Shown here one piece after another: positions 38,756 to 48,302 of a stretch of 50,133 nucleotides of DNA. The first letter of the stretch is position 1. Each line of letters begins with the position of its first letter. Under the pieces are notes generated by a model, which ran no database searches, was not told the DNA's origin, and worked only from the letters and a program-made list of their open reading frames with translations. Made by a program: the position numbers and the translations under genes. This stretch comes from CAISIP01 sp043759735 (GTDB taxonomy: Bacteria > Pseudomonadota > Gammaproteobacteria > Burkholderiales > Burkholderiaceae_C), in contig JAYUQC010000275.1 in the NCBI GenBank assembly GCA_043759735.1, forward strand, positions 1 through 50,133, in the 5' to 3' direction.

Positions 38756-40483
38756 ATGCGCGCAATGCCAACCACCAACACCGCCAAGCCGTATCAGGGT
38801 TCGGCTTTCACCAACGGCTACGAATTCTCACAAGGCGGCTATACGCTGCCCGTGTACCCATTCGCTGCGCCGCCCGAATTGGATGCAGCGGCGATCGTGC
38901 GCCACCCGATCGTCATCGTCGGCGCCGGCATCACCGGCCTGACGATGGCCTGTGCGCTGGCGCGCCAGGGCGTGGCCGCTGTGGTGCTGGACGAAGACAA
39001 CTCGGTTGGCGTGAAGGGCGCTTCATCACGCGGTATTTGCTACACGCAGAAGTCGCTGGAGATCTTTCATCGGCTGGGCATCTACGATCGCATCGCCGCC
39101 AAGGGCATCCAGTGGAGCGTGGGTCGCACATTTGCAGGCCATGATGAGGTGTATTCATTCGACCTGCGCCAGCAAAGCAGCTTCCAGTTGTCGGCCCAAC
39201 CGCCGTTCATCAACATCCAGCAGTTCTATATCGAGGGCTTCTTGGTCGAGCGCATTTACGAGCTCGGCGGTGTGGACCTGCGATGGGGGTCCCGGGTCAC
39301 CGGTTTTCGCCAACAGGACGGTTTCGCCACATTGACCGTCGACACACTGGCCGGCAGCTACCAGATCGAGGCCGAGCATGTGATCGACGCCAGCGGCTCC
39401 CACACGCCGTTCCACCAATGGTGCGGCGCCAGCATCCAGGCGCGCCGCGGGGATGACCGCTGGTGCATCGCCGACGTGCGGTTCAAGAACCTGCCCCCGA
39501 GCGAGCGCCACACCTGGATCGAGGCCCCGTTCAACGACAACCGCGCCGTCTGGCAGCACCTGATGGCCGACGACGTCTGGCGCATCGACTACCAGATGGA
39601 ACCCGACGCCGATCCGGCCACGGTCAGCAGCGAGGCGGAGGTGCGCAAGCGCCTCAAGCGCCAGTTCGGCGCCGACGTGGACTGCGAGATCGTCTGGGTC
39701 GGGCCGTATGCCTACCGCAGCCAGTGCCTGGACGCTCTGCATCTGGGCAGTGTGTTCTTCATGGGAGATACCGCCAAGATCGTCAGCCCGTTTGGCGCCC
39801 GCGGCGGCAACACCGGGGTGGCCGACGCCGACAACCTGGCCTGGAAGCTGGGCGCCGTGTTGCGCAATCGCGCCAGTGCCCGCCTGCTCGACAGCTACAA
39901 CGACGAGCGCCTGGAAGCGGCGCAACAAAATGTACTGGTCACCAACCGAACCGCGCGTTTCCTGCGCCCGGCCGATGGCATGGAGCGGGTGTTCCGCAGC
40001 GCCGTCATCAGCCTGGCGCGCCAGTACCCGTTTGCGCGCCAGTTGGTCAACACCGGCCGCATGGCGGTGGCCAATCCCTACAGCCATTCCGAGGTATGCG
40101 AAAAGAAGTCCGGTGGGCTGTCGGTGCAGAATGTGTATTTCCGCTGGCAGGACGGTAGCCAGGGTTGCGTCAACGATCTGATCCAATGGGCCGACGGTCA
40201 GTTGCTGCTGTTGGTGTTCGGCGACCAGTCGCTACAGGCGCGCCAGCGCCTGGCCAGCCTCAGCCGCCAGGCGGCGGTGCGCTGTGTGCAGGTGCTCGGC
40301 GCCGACGCCCGCACCCAGTCGCGCGAGACAGTGCGCGATCCGCAGGGACACCTGCAAGGCGCCTGCCATGTGTTCGGCCATGCCTGGGCGCTGGTGCGAC
40401 CCGACGCCTACCTGGCGGCCACCGGAGAAGCGATCGACGGCGCACTGGTGCAGGCGATCGACCATGCCCTGGCCATCGGCTGA
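38756..40483 (+). CDS. FAD-dependent aromatic monooxygenase (MhpA-like)
   Basis: 575 residues. The FAD-binding GxGxxG is in VIVGAGITGLTMACALARQG (about residue 57), and the second FAD motif is VFFMGDTAKIVSPFGARGGN followed by TGVADADNLAWKLGAVL. A thioredoxin-like C-terminal part follows (LLLLVFGDQSLQARQR). This is the group A flavoprotein hydroxylase layout of 3-(3-hydroxyphenyl)propionate hydroxylase and relatives. The start at 38756 follows GAGGA. VOC protein upstream and DUF2783 downstream form one operon, presumably for an aromatic substrate not identifiable here. Confidence 0.9.
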   Translation: MRAMPTTNTAKPYQGSAFTNGYEFSQGGYTLPVYPFAAPPELDAAAIVRHPIVIVGAGITGLTMACALARQGVAAVVLDEDNSVGVKGASSRGICYTQKSLEIFHRLGIYDRIAAKGIQWSVGRTFAGHDEVYSFDLRQQSSFQLSAQPPFINIQQFYIEGFLVERIYELGGVDLRWGSRVTGFRQQDGFATLTVDTLAGSYQIEAEHVIDASGSHTPFHQWCGASIQARRGDDRWCIADVRFKNLPPSERHTWIEAPFNDNRAVWQHLMADDVWRIDYQMEPDADPATVSSEAEVRKRLKRQFGADVDCEIVWVGPYAYRSQCLDALHLGSVFFMGDTAKIVSPFGARGGNTGVADADNLAWKLGAVLRNRASARLLDSYNDERLEAAQQNVLVTNRTARFLRPADGMERVFRSAVISLARQYPFARQLVNTGRMAVANPYSHSEVCEKKSGGLSVQNVYFRWQDGSQGCVNDLIQWADGQLLLLVFGDQSLQARQRLASLSRQAAVRCVQVLGADARTQSRETVRDPQGHLQGACHVFGHAWALVRPDAYLAATGEAIDGALVQAIDHALAIG

Positions 40484-40507
40484 GCCTCCCAACCGGCACG
40501 ACACACC

Positions 40508-40699
40508 ATGAAAACCGGCTTGAACCTGCAGGACGGCGACACCTTCTACGAACAACTGCTGGACGCCCACAAGGGCCTGGACCGGCAACAGTCCGAACTG
40601 CTCAACGCGCGCTTGATCTTGCTGTTGGCGAACCAGATCGGTGATGCGCGGGTGTTGCAGGATTGCCTGGCAGCGGCGCAATTGCCGCAGGGCACCTAG
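40508..40699 (+). CDS. DUF2783 small protein
   Basis: 63 residues: GLNLQDGDTFYEQLLDAHKG then LDRQQSELLNARLILLLANQ and IGDARVLQDCLAAA. This is the short helical DUF2783 family, typically encoded next to MhpA-like monooxygenases, as here (24 bp downstream). The role is unknown. Confidence 0.85.
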   Translation: MKTGLNLQDGDTFYEQLLDAHKGLDRQQSELLNARLILLLANQIGDARVLQDCLAAAQLPQGT

Positions 40700-40847
40700 C
40701 CGGATGGGTCGGGCGCGCGGCGCTTTGCCCCGGCGCGTCCCCTAAAATCGCAGCGTCCCGGACGCCCGTCCGGGTGCGGCATCTACTGGGTTGCCGCATA
40801 CCTGCCGGTTTGCCACGCGCGATCCGGCAAGACCACACCGCCACACC

Positions 40848-43814
40848 ATGACCGACGCATTGCAACAACCCGGGCTCGACAGCCTGTCCAAATCCTTCGA
40901 ACCCGCAGCGCTGGAAGCGTTCTGGGGCCCGCAATGGGAGCGTCGTGGCTATGCCGTTGCAGGCAGTCGGGGTAGCCAGAAAGCCGATCCAGCTGCGGGA
41001 ACGTTTGCGATCCAGCTGCCGCCTCCCAACGTAACCGGCACCCTGCACATGGGCCATGCGTTCAACCAGACGATCATGGACTCGCTGACGCGTTACCACC
41101 GCATGCGCGGCCTGAACACGGTCTGGGTGCCCGGCACCGACCATGCCGGCATCGCGACCCAGATCGTGGTCGAGCGCCAGTTGCGGGACCAGGGCGTCAG
41201 CCGCCACGACATGGGAACCTCGCCCGCCGAGGCACGCAAGAACTTCGTGACCCGGGTCTGGGAATGGAAAGAAAAATCGGGCAACACCATTACCACCCAG
41301 ATGCGCCGCATGGGCGACAGCGTCGACTGGAGCCGCGAGTACTTCACGATGGACGACAAGCTGTCCAGCGTAGTGACGGAAACCTTCGTGCGCCTGTACG
41401 AGCAGGGCCTGATCTACCGTGGCAAACGACTGGTCAATTGGGATCCTGTACTGAAGACCGCGGTCAGCGACCTGGAAGTCGAGAGCGAGGAGGAAGACGG
41501 TTTCCTTTGGTATATCCGCTACCCGTTCGCCGACGGCCCGCAACTGGTCGACGGCCAGCTGCAGGATGGCCTGGTGGTGGCCACGACCCGACCCGAGACC
41601 ATGCTGGGCGACGTCGCCGTGATGGTGCACCCGGACGACGCCCGGTACAAGCACTTGGTCGGCCAGCAGGTGCAGTTGCCGTTATGCGACCGAACCATCC
41701 CGGTAATTGCGGACGACTATGTGGATCCGGCATTCGGCACCGGCGTGGTCAAGGTCACGCCGGCGCATGATGTGAACGACTACGCCGTGGGCCAGCGCCA
41801 CCAGCTGCGCATGATCGGCGTGTTGACGCTGGACGCCACACTTAACGACGAGGCGCCCGTCGCTTACCGCGGCCTGGATCGATTTGTCGCACGCAAGAAG
41901 GTGGTCACCGACCTCGAAGTGCTGGGCGTAATGGTCGAGATCAAGAAGCACCGGCTGATGGTGCCGCGCTGCGCGCGCACCGGCCAGGTCGTCGAACCGA
42001 TGCTGACCGACCAGTGGTTCGTCGCAGTATCCAAAGTCAGCGCCAGCGACCCGACAGGCAAATCGATCGCACAAAAGGCGATCGATGCGGTCGACTGCGG
42101 CGCGGTGCGATTCGTGCCTGAGAACTGGGTCAACACTTACAACCAGTGGATGAACAACATCCAGGATTGGTGCATCAGCCGCCAGTTGTGGTGGGGTCAC
42201 CAGATACCGGCCTGGTATGGCGATGGTGGCGAACTGTTTGTTGCCCGTGACGAGGCCGGCGCGCGCGCCGCGGCCGACAGGGCCAGCTATACCGGCACGC
42301 TCCAACGCGACGAGGACGTGCTCGATACCTGGTACTCGTCCGCGCTGGTGCCGTTCTCGACCATGGGATGGCCCGAGGCGGTCGAACGCCGCAATGACGC
42401 CGACGCCTCGCAACCGTCCGACTACGACCTCTACTTGCCCTCCACCGTGCTGGTCACCGGTTACGACATCATCTTTTTCTGGGTCGCCCGAATGATCATG
42501 ATGACGACCCATTTCACCGGCCGGGTGCCGTTTCGTGATGTCTACATCCATGGCCTGGTGCGCGACGCCCATGGCCACAAGATGAGCAAGTCCGAAGGCA
42601 ATGTGCTGGACCCGGTCGACCTGATCGACGGCATCACCCTCGAGCCGCTGTTGGCCAAGCGCTCCGAAGGCCTGCGCAAGCCCGAGACCGCGCCGACGGT
42701 GCGCAAGAACACCCAGAAGGAATTCCCGGACGGCATCCCGGCTTTTGGCGCCGATGCGCTGCGTTTCACCTTTGCCGCCCTGGCTACGCTGGGACGCAAC
42801 ATCAACTTCGACACCAAGCGCTGCGAGGGCTACCGCAATTTCTGCAACAAGCTGTGGAACGCGGCCCGCTTCGTGCTGATGAACTGCGAGGGCCAGGATT
42901 GCGGACTGCAAGAGCACACGGCAGCCGAATGCGCCCCAGGTGGCGCGCACGCTGCATACCTGGAATTTAGCCAGTGCGACCGCTGGATCGCCTCGGTGTT
43001 GCAACAGGTCGAGTCCGACGTGGCGCGTGGCTTTGACGAATACCGGCTCGACAATGTCGCCAACACGATCTACCAGTTCGTCTGGGACGAATTCTGCGAC
43101 TGGTACCTGGAGATCGCGAAAGTTCAGATCAACACCGGCAACGAGGCACAGAAGCGCGCTACCCGACGCACCCTCATCCGGGTGCTGGAGACTGTCCTGC
43201 GGCTGGCGCACCCGGTGATTCCCTTTATCACGGAGCAATTGTGGCAAAAGGTGGCACCGGTGGCCGGGCGCGCGGGTGCATCGGTCAGCATCGCAACCTA
43301 CCCGGTCAGCCAGCCCGAGCGCATCGATGCCGCGTCCGTCGCGCATGTGGCCCGGCTCAAGTCATTGGTCGACGCCTGCCGTAACCTGCGCGGCGAGATG
43401 GCGGTTTCGCCGGCCACCCGGCTGCCACTGTTCGTGCTTGCCAACGATGCGGCCGAGGCGCAGTTCCAGCGCACATCGGCCCCGGTGCTGCAGGCGCTGG
43501 CCAAGCTGAACGAGGTTCGGGTGTTCGAGGACGAAGCCGCCTGGGCAGCCGCGGCCATGGCGGCGCCGGTCGCGGTCGTCGGCGCGGCGCGCGTATGCCT
43601 GTACATGGAGGTTGACGCTGTGGCGGAAAAAGCCCGCCTGGGCAAGGAGGCCAGCCGCATCGAGGGCGAGATCGCCAAGGCGCAGGGCAAGCTGTCGAAC
43701 CAGGCCTTCGTGGCCAAAGCCCCGGCAGCAGTGATCGATCAGGAACGCCAACGCGTCGCCGGCTTCGAATCCACATTGGCCAAACTGCGCAAGCAGCTGG
43801 CCCGGCTGGACTGA
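40848..43814 (+). CDS. valS: Valyl-tRNA synthetase
   Basis: 988 residues, class I synthetase. The HIGH-type motif is PPNVTGTLHMGHAFNQ (His67), followed by the CP1 editing domain (VVATTRPETMLGDVAVMVHP, GTGVVKVTPAHDVNDYAV) and KMSKSEGNVLDP at 578. An insert near PETAPTVRKNTQKEFPDG follows, then the anticodon-binding region and a C-terminal coiled coil (LGKEASRIEGEIAKAQGKLS). All motifs are intact. The ATG at 40848 follows a short non-coding leader. Confidence 0.98.
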   Translation: MTDALQQPGLDSLSKSFEPAALEAFWGPQWERRGYAVAGSRGSQKADPAAGTFAIQLPPPNVTGTLHMGHAFNQTIMDSLTRYHRMRGLNTVWVPGTDHAGIATQIVVERQLRDQGVSRHDMGTSPAEARKNFVTRVWEWKEKSGNTITTQMRRMGDSVDWSREYFTMDDKLSSVVTETFVRLYEQGLIYRGKRLVNWDPVLKTAVSDLEVESEEEDGFLWYIRYPFADGPQLVDGQLQDGLVVATTRPETMLGDVAVMVHPDDARYKHLVGQQVQLPLCDRTIPVIADDYVDPAFGTGVVKVTPAHDVNDYAVGQRHQLRMIGVLTLDATLNDEAPVAYRGLDRFVARKKVVTDLEVLGVMVEIKKHRLMVPRCARTGQVVEPMLTDQWFVAVSKVSASDPTGKSIAQKAIDAVDCGAVRFVPENWVNTYNQWMNNIQDWCISRQLWWGHQIPAWYGDGGELFVARDEAGARAAADRASYTGTLQRDEDVLDTWYSSALVPFSTMGWPEAVERRNDADASQPSDYDLYLPSTVLVTGYDIIFFWVARMIMMTTHFTGRVPFRDVYIHGLVRDAHGHKMSKSEGNVLDPVDLIDGITLEPLLAKRSEGLRKPETAPTVRKNTQKEFPDGIPAFGADALRFTFAALATLGRNINFDTKRCEGYRNFCNKLWNAARFVLMNCEGQDCGLQEHTAAECAPGGAHAAYLEFSQCDRWIASVLQQVESDVARGFDEYRLDNVANTIYQFVWDEFCDWYLEIAKVQINTGNEAQKRATRRTLIRVLETVLRLAHPVIPFITEQLWQKVAPVAGRAGASVSIATYPVSQPERIDAASVAHVARLKSLVDACRNLRGEMAVSPATRLPLFVLANDAAEAQFQRTSAPVLQALAKLNEVRVFEDEAAWAAAAMAAPVAVVGAARVCLYMEVDAVAEKARLGKEASRIEGEIAKAQGKLSNQAFVAKAPAAVIDQERQRVAGFESTLAKLRKQLARLD

Positions 43815-43901
43815 CGCGCCGGACCGGCAAAGCGCGAGCGTTCAAGCTCTGCCGGCAATGGCGCGCTGTCGACGCCGTTGTCGCGCAGTACTGCTGGCGC
43901 G

Positions 43902-44132
43902 TCAGCGACGGCGCATCAGGTGCACAAAGTCGGCACCTTCGGTCTGCTGCTCAATCAGCTCGTTGCCGGTCTGCTTGGCAAAGGCCTGGAAGTCCCGCAC
44001 CGAGCCTGCGTCGGTGGACACCACCCGCACCGTCTGGCCGCTTTGCAGGCCGCTCAGCGCCTTCTTGGCCTTGAGAATGGGCAGCGGACAATTCAGGCCG
44101 CGGGCGTCGACTTCAATATCAGCTTGCATCAT
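43902..44132 (-). CDS. TusA/SirA-family sulfurtransferase
   Basis: 76 residues: IEVDARGLNCPLPILKAKKA with the persulfide-bearing Cys15, then LQSGQTVRVVSTDAGSVRDF. The CPxP signature and the length are standard for TusA-like sulfur carriers. It lies 101 bp downstream of cysM on the same strand, which fits sulfur metabolism, and converges on valS. Confidence 0.92.
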   Translation of the reverse strand: MMQADIEVDARGLNCPLPILKAKKALSGLQSGQTVRVVSTDAGSVRDFQAFAKQTGNELIEQQTEGADFVHLMRRR

Positions 44133-44233
44133 GACTCCTGATCGGGTTCCCCGGGATTCTAAGCAAGCTGGGCGACGAACTCAAGTTCGGTTGCGCATTG
44201 CGGACAATAGTTGACAGTGTGTGACATGCAGCA

Positions 44234-45136
44234 TCAAGCCGGAAACACGCCGGTGGACAGGTAGCGATCACCCCGGTCACACACGACGAACACGATGGTG
44301 GCGTTCTTCTCGCGTGCACTGATCCGCTGCGCAACCCAGCACGCGCCGGCTGCCGAAATACCGGCAAACAGGCCCTCTTCGCGCGCCAGGCGACGGCACA
44401 TCTCTTCGGCATCGGACTGACTGACCAGCACCAGTTCATCGACCGCCTTCGGGTCGTATATCTTGGGCAGGTATTCCTGCGGCCATTTGCGGATACCCGG
44501 AATGCGTGAACCTTCGGCCGGCTGGGCCCCGATGATACGAATCTGGGGGTTTCGTTCGCGCAGGTAACGCGAGACGCCAACGATCGTGCCAGTGGTGCCC
44601 ATCGCACTCACGAAATGGGTCACCTCGCCTTTGGTGTCGGCCCAGATTTCCGGTCCGGTGTTCTCGTAGTGCGCCCGCGGATTGTCCGCATTGGCAAACT
44701 GGTCCAACACCAGCCCCTTGCCGGTGCGCTGCATCTGCAAGGCCAGGTCGCGTGCATATTCCATACCGCCGCTCTTGGGCGTAAGGATCAACTCTGCGCC
44801 ATAGGCCTTCATGGTCTGCACCCGTTCGATCGACAGGTCCTCCGGCATGATCAGCACCATGTGGTAGCCCTTGATGGCCGCGGCCATCGCCAGCGCGATG
44901 CCGGTATTGCCCGAGGTGGCCTCGATCAGCGTGTCGCCGGGCTTGATCTCGCCGCGCTCCTGGGCCCGCTGGATCATCGACACCGCAGGTCGGTCCTTGA
45001 CCGAACCGGCAGGGTTGTTGCCCTCGAGCTTGCCCAGCACGACATTGCCACGGGCCTTGTTGTCCGCAGCGCTGATGCGCTGCAATGCGACCATCGGCGT
45101 CTTGCCGATCGTGTCTTCAATAGTGGGGTATTGCAT
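44234..45136 (-). CDS. cysM: Cysteine synthase B (O-acetylserine sulfhydrylase)
   Basis: 300 residues, PLP enzyme of fold type II. The Schiff-base Lys47 is in GNNPAGSVKDRPA, the substrate loop EATSGNTGIALAMAA and the phosphate-binding GTTGTIVG. PEDLSIERVQTMKAYGAELI and FANADNPRAHYENTGPEIWA are CysM-like rather than CysK-like. The ATG at 45136 is preferred to a GTG at 45145. It begins 44 bp from the divergent tRNA-Leu gene. Confidence 0.93.
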   Translation of the reverse strand: MQYPTIEDTIGKTPMVALQRISAADNKARGNVVLGKLEGNNPAGSVKDRPAVSMIQRAQERGEIKPGDTLIEATSGNTGIALAMAAAIKGYHMVLIMPEDLSIERVQTMKAYGAELILTPKSGGMEYARDLALQMQRTGKGLVLDQFANADNPRAHYENTGPEIWADTKGEVTHFVSAMGTTGTIVGVSRYLRERNPQIRIIGAQPAEGSRIPGIRKWPQEYLPKIYDPKAVDELVLVSQSDAEEMCRRLAREEGLFAGISAAGACWVAQRISAREKNATIVFVVCDRGDRYLSTGVFPA

Positions 45137-45179
45137 GCCTTGCACTGTGCCATAATTTCCCGCTTGTCTCGACTCTGAT

Positions 45180-45266
45180 GCCGGAGTGGTGAAATTGGTA
45201 GACGCACGGGACTCAAAATCCCGCGGGGTAAAACCCGTGCCGGTTCGATTCCGGCCTCCGGCACCA
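45180..45266 (+). tRNA. tRNA-Leu (anticodon CAA)
   Basis: 87 nt including an encoded CCA. The acceptor stem GCCGGAG/CTCCGGC pairs over 7 bp. The anticodon arm CGGGACTCAAAATCCCG gives CAA. A long variable arm (CGGGGTAAAACCCG) is typical of leucine tRNAs, and the T arm CCGGTTCGATTCCGG is perfect. It reads codon UUG. Confidence 0.97.
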
Positions 45267-45288
45267 CTGTTTATGCGCCGTGGCAGGC

Positions 45289-45563
45289 CTACTTGTAATC
45301 CTCTTCCCGCTGGTGCTTGACGGCCAGGATCACCACGGCATTCAGTACACGCTCGAACCGGTAAAGCGCCAGGTACCTGCTGGCACCAAAGTCGATCACC
45401 AGTTCCCGTAGACCGGCACTGTCCTCAACCGGTCGGCCGATCTGGGGGCATGGGTCAGTGGCATGAACGCTTCACGGATCACCAACATGGCCCGCTTGGC
45501 CGCATTGGCATGCTTGATGGTGACGGAACCCGCACGCGCCTTCTCAAGTGAAAGAGATTTCAT
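45289..45563 (-). pseudogene. ParE/RelE-type toxin, frameshifted
   Basis: From the ATG at 45563 the frame reads AAKRAMLVIREAFMPLTHAP and then loses the family pattern. In the next frame the protein resumes as PQIGRPVEDSAGLRELVIDF, GASRYLALYRFERVLNAVVI and LAVKHQREEDYK to a TAG at 45289. This is the C-terminal half of a ParE-like toxin (IGRPVED...YRF...VVILAVKHQRE). The break falls in a run of five C, so a real deletion or a sequence error are both possible. The N-terminal part is also short, and no antitoxin is adjacent. Confidence 0.7.
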
Positions 45564-45878
45564 GGTGCCTACAAGACTCCAAAGGTAACGCCCAGTATAG
45601 CCCGGGCGACGTGAGGACAGGGTGGGTAGGCCCGGTCTCTAAACGACCGGCCATGGTGCGGTACAACACGCTGCGCTCAGGGCGATGCGGGGCTGTAGAG
45701 CTTGAATTTGGACTTGAAGAGATGCGCCAGCGTGGTGGTCGTGTGCTACTTGCCGCACCCGCCAGAACCCCTGGTGTTGAACTGCCCCTGGTCACGACGG
45801 ACCATGAGGACCTGAACCCGTTTGCCGCCATACAGAGTTCATGCAAGGCAATGGGCTGGTGTGTCAAACTCGTCCTCC
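45564..45878. other. Region without a supportable gene
   Basis: This stretch lies between the broken toxin and the oxygenase gene. A plus-strand frame (45548-45889) stays open across it but its translation has no recognisable character. It may hold the promoter of the oxygenase/primase-helicase pair, though none is clear. Confidence 0.4.
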
Positions 45879-48299
45879 ATGACCGATAACGACTTCCCGT
45901 ACAGCCGCTCGCTTGCCCCGTTGGAATCGTTACTCGCGGGCGTGAAGCGGCCTGGCGGCTTCTGTGTGCACGGGGCGCTGGCCTTGCCGATGCCAATGGT
46001 CCAGGTGGACGGCGTCGGCTTGTTGTCGTTTCCGCTGCCGCAGGCGCAGATTGCGGCCCTGATTGCTGCCGCCGAGCGCGCACCCTACGGGCGTGGCGCA
46101 CAGACCGTTGTCGACACGTCGGTGCGCCGGGTCTGGCAGATCGACGCGGCGCAGGTGCGGATCAGCGGCAAGAGCTGGCCGCCGTCGCTGGGCCGGATCC
46201 TCGCCGAGACTGAACGCGGACTCGGCTGCGAGAACGCCGCGATTCAAGCCGAGCTGTACAAGCTGTTGGTGTACGATCCGGGCGGCTTCTTTCTGGCGCA
46301 CCGTGACAGCGAGAAGGCGCCCGGCATGTTCGGCACGCTGCTGTTGCAACTGCCATCGCCGCATTCGGGCGGCGAGTTGCGCATCCGCCACGGCAGCCGT
46401 GAGACGCGCATCGATCTGTCGGCCACCGACTACTCCGAACTTGGCTTTGCCGCCTTCTATGCCGATTGCGAGCACGAAGTGCGGCCGGTCGAAGCCGGGC
46501 ACCGGGTCTGCCTGGTCTTCAACCTGTTGCGCGGCGCCGCGAGCGACACGCCCCCGGCCAGCGCGCCGAGCCACGACGTCGAGGTCGCGCAGGCGGGACG
46601 GCTGATCGGCGCTGCGTTCGCGGCCGACGATGCGCCGCGCAAGCTGGCCTGGCTGCTGGCGCACCAGTACAGCCAGGCCGAACTGGGCTTCGCCGCGCTC
46701 AAGGGCGTCGATGCGGCGGTGGCTGGGGTGCTGTGCCGCGCGGCGGATGTGGTGGCCTGCTGCGCGCATCTGGGTGTCGTGCATATCGAGGAGTCCGGGC
46801 CGGCGGAGGTCCACAGCCTGCCCAGTCGGCGCCGCCACTATCGCGACGACCTCGACGACGACGAGATCGATGCCACGGGGGTCGCGTACGAGGTCGTCGA
46901 AGTCTCCGACATCGCCCGCTACATCGATCACTGGGTCGCGGCCGGCGACCAGAGGCCCGCGCTCGGCCGATTGCCACTGGAGCACGGCGAGTTGCTGCCG
47001 GCGGGCGCGCTGGACGACGATCCGCCGGACGAGGACCGCCTGCTCGAGTCCACCGGCAACGAGGGGGTGAGCTTCGAGCGCGCCTACCGGCGCGCCGCGC
47101 TCATCCTGTGGCCGCGGGCGCGGCAGATTGAGGTGCTACTTCAAGCCGGGGTGGGCGAGGCCTTGCCCATGCTCGAGGAGGTGCTCGCGGCCGACGGTGC
47201 GGGCGCTGGTGCGCCAGCGCTGGACATGGCCGGGCGCATCGTGGCCCACTGGGCGAGGCAAAGCCCCCCGCGCCACGCCGCCGGGCGGGGAGGCCCGCTG
47301 CGGGTCCGCATGCTACGCTGCCTGGCCCGGTTGGGCACCACGGCCGCGGGCGAACGGTTCCTGCGCGAGGTGCTGGTTGCGGACTACGACGGCAGCGAGA
47401 ACGCCGCCCTTGCCGAGGCCGCGCCGGCCATGTTGACGGCCCAGCCGCTGGGGGAACTGCTCGTCGCACTGGTCGCATCGGCGTTCGCGCGCTGCCCGCG
47501 CGCCCTGTGCGAGCTGCTGTTCCTGCTGGATGCAGGCAACCAGGCGCAGCCCAACCCGACCCGTGGCCTGGCGCTGCGCCGCTTTGTGGGGACTTTGGTC
47601 GATGCTCTGCCGGAGCTCGCAGCGCGACCGTCACGCGACGACTTCGGTTGGGCGCTGCAGTACGACGAAATCGCCGCCGACGCCAATAGCTGCCACCGTC
47701 TGCTGCGGGTGTTGGAACGCCTCGCGAGCGGGGAGCAGCACGCTGCAGCCGTCACCGCCCTGATCGCGCAGCCTCAGGTCTTCGACCCAGGCCGGGTTTT
47801 GGTGCCGGCGCTGCAAACTTTGTGCGCCGCGGACGAGCACGGCGGGATCGATCGGAACGCGCAACGGTCACGGTTATGGTGCCATTGCTGCACCTTCCTG
47901 CTGGCGCGCAGCGAGTTTGCCCCCCCGGCGCCGGGCGACTGGAGCCAGCCGGCAGCGCTGGCCTGCCGTTGCGAGGATTGCCAGGCGCTCCAGGCCTTTG
48001 CGCTGGATCCGCGGCTGCGCGAGCAGCGTTTTCGCGTCCGCCAGGACCGGCGCGAGCATCTGCAACGCCAGATCACGCAGCACAACCTGGACATGCACCA
48101 CGTCACTGATCGCAGCGGCTCGCCACAGACCCTTGTGTGCCGCAAGACGCGCGCGAGTTACCGCCGCCAGTGCCGTCAGCACGCCGAGGACATCGCGGCC
48201 ATGCGCGCCCTGCAGGCGCTTGCCGTCGCCGCGTCGGACGCGGACCGTGTTCGGCTCGCGGCAGCGGTGGGGCGCCAGCCGCAGGCGGTGGAGGGCTGA
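45879..48299 (+). CDS. Large 2OG-Fe(II) oxygenase-domain protein
   Basis: 806 residues. The first 215 form a prolyl-4-hydroxylase-type 2-oxoglutarate/Fe(II) dioxygenase with a complete facial triad and 2OG Arg: His141 and Asp143 (FLAHRDSEKAPGMFGTLLLQ), His199 (YADCEHEVRPVEAG) and Arg209 (HRVCLVFNLLR). The remaining 590 residues are alpha-helical and alanine/leucine-rich, possibly repeat-like. A Cys cluster appears near LWCHCCTFLLAR and ACRCEDCQAL, and a basic helical tail follows. Three nucleotides separate its stop from the GTG of the primase-helicase gene, so they are one operon. The target of hydroxylation is unknown. Confidence 0.85.
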   Translation: MTDNDFPYSRSLAPLESLLAGVKRPGGFCVHGALALPMPMVQVDGVGLLSFPLPQAQIAALIAAAERAPYGRGAQTVVDTSVRRVWQIDAAQVRISGKSWPPSLGRILAETERGLGCENAAIQAELYKLLVYDPGGFFLAHRDSEKAPGMFGTLLLQLPSPHSGGELRIRHGSRETRIDLSATDYSELGFAAFYADCEHEVRPVEAGHRVCLVFNLLRGAASDTPPASAPSHDVEVAQAGRLIGAAFAADDAPRKLAWLLAHQYSQAELGFAALKGVDAAVAGVLCRAADVVACCAHLGVVHIEESGPAEVHSLPSRRRHYRDDLDDDEIDATGVAYEVVEVSDIARYIDHWVAAGDQRPALGRLPLEHGELLPAGALDDDPPDEDRLLESTGNEGVSFERAYRRAALILWPRARQIEVLLQAGVGEALPMLEEVLAADGAGAGAPALDMAGRIVAHWARQSPPRHAAGRGGPLRVRMLRCLARLGTTAAGERFLREVLVADYDGSENAALAEAAPAMLTAQPLGELLVALVASAFARCPRALCELLFLLDAGNQAQPNPTRGLALRRFVGTLVDALPELAARPSRDDFGWALQYDEIAADANSCHRLLRVLERLASGEQHAAAVTALIAQPQVFDPGRVLVPALQTLCAADEHGGIDRNAQRSRLWCHCCTFLLARSEFAPPAPGDWSQPAALACRCEDCQALQAFALDPRLREQRFRVRQDRREHLQRQITQHNLDMHHVTDRSGSPQTLVCRKTRASYRRQCRQHAEDIAAMRALQALAVAASDADRVRLAAAVGRQPQAVEG

Positions 48300-48302
48300 C
48301 CT

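Noticed and set aside
41682..43346. 554-codon open frame on the minus strand
   Set aside because: Antisense shadow of valS; no protein-like motifs.
45548..45889. 113-codon plus-strand frame before the oxygenase gene
   Set aside because: Overlaps the oxygenase start in another frame and shows no recognisable features.
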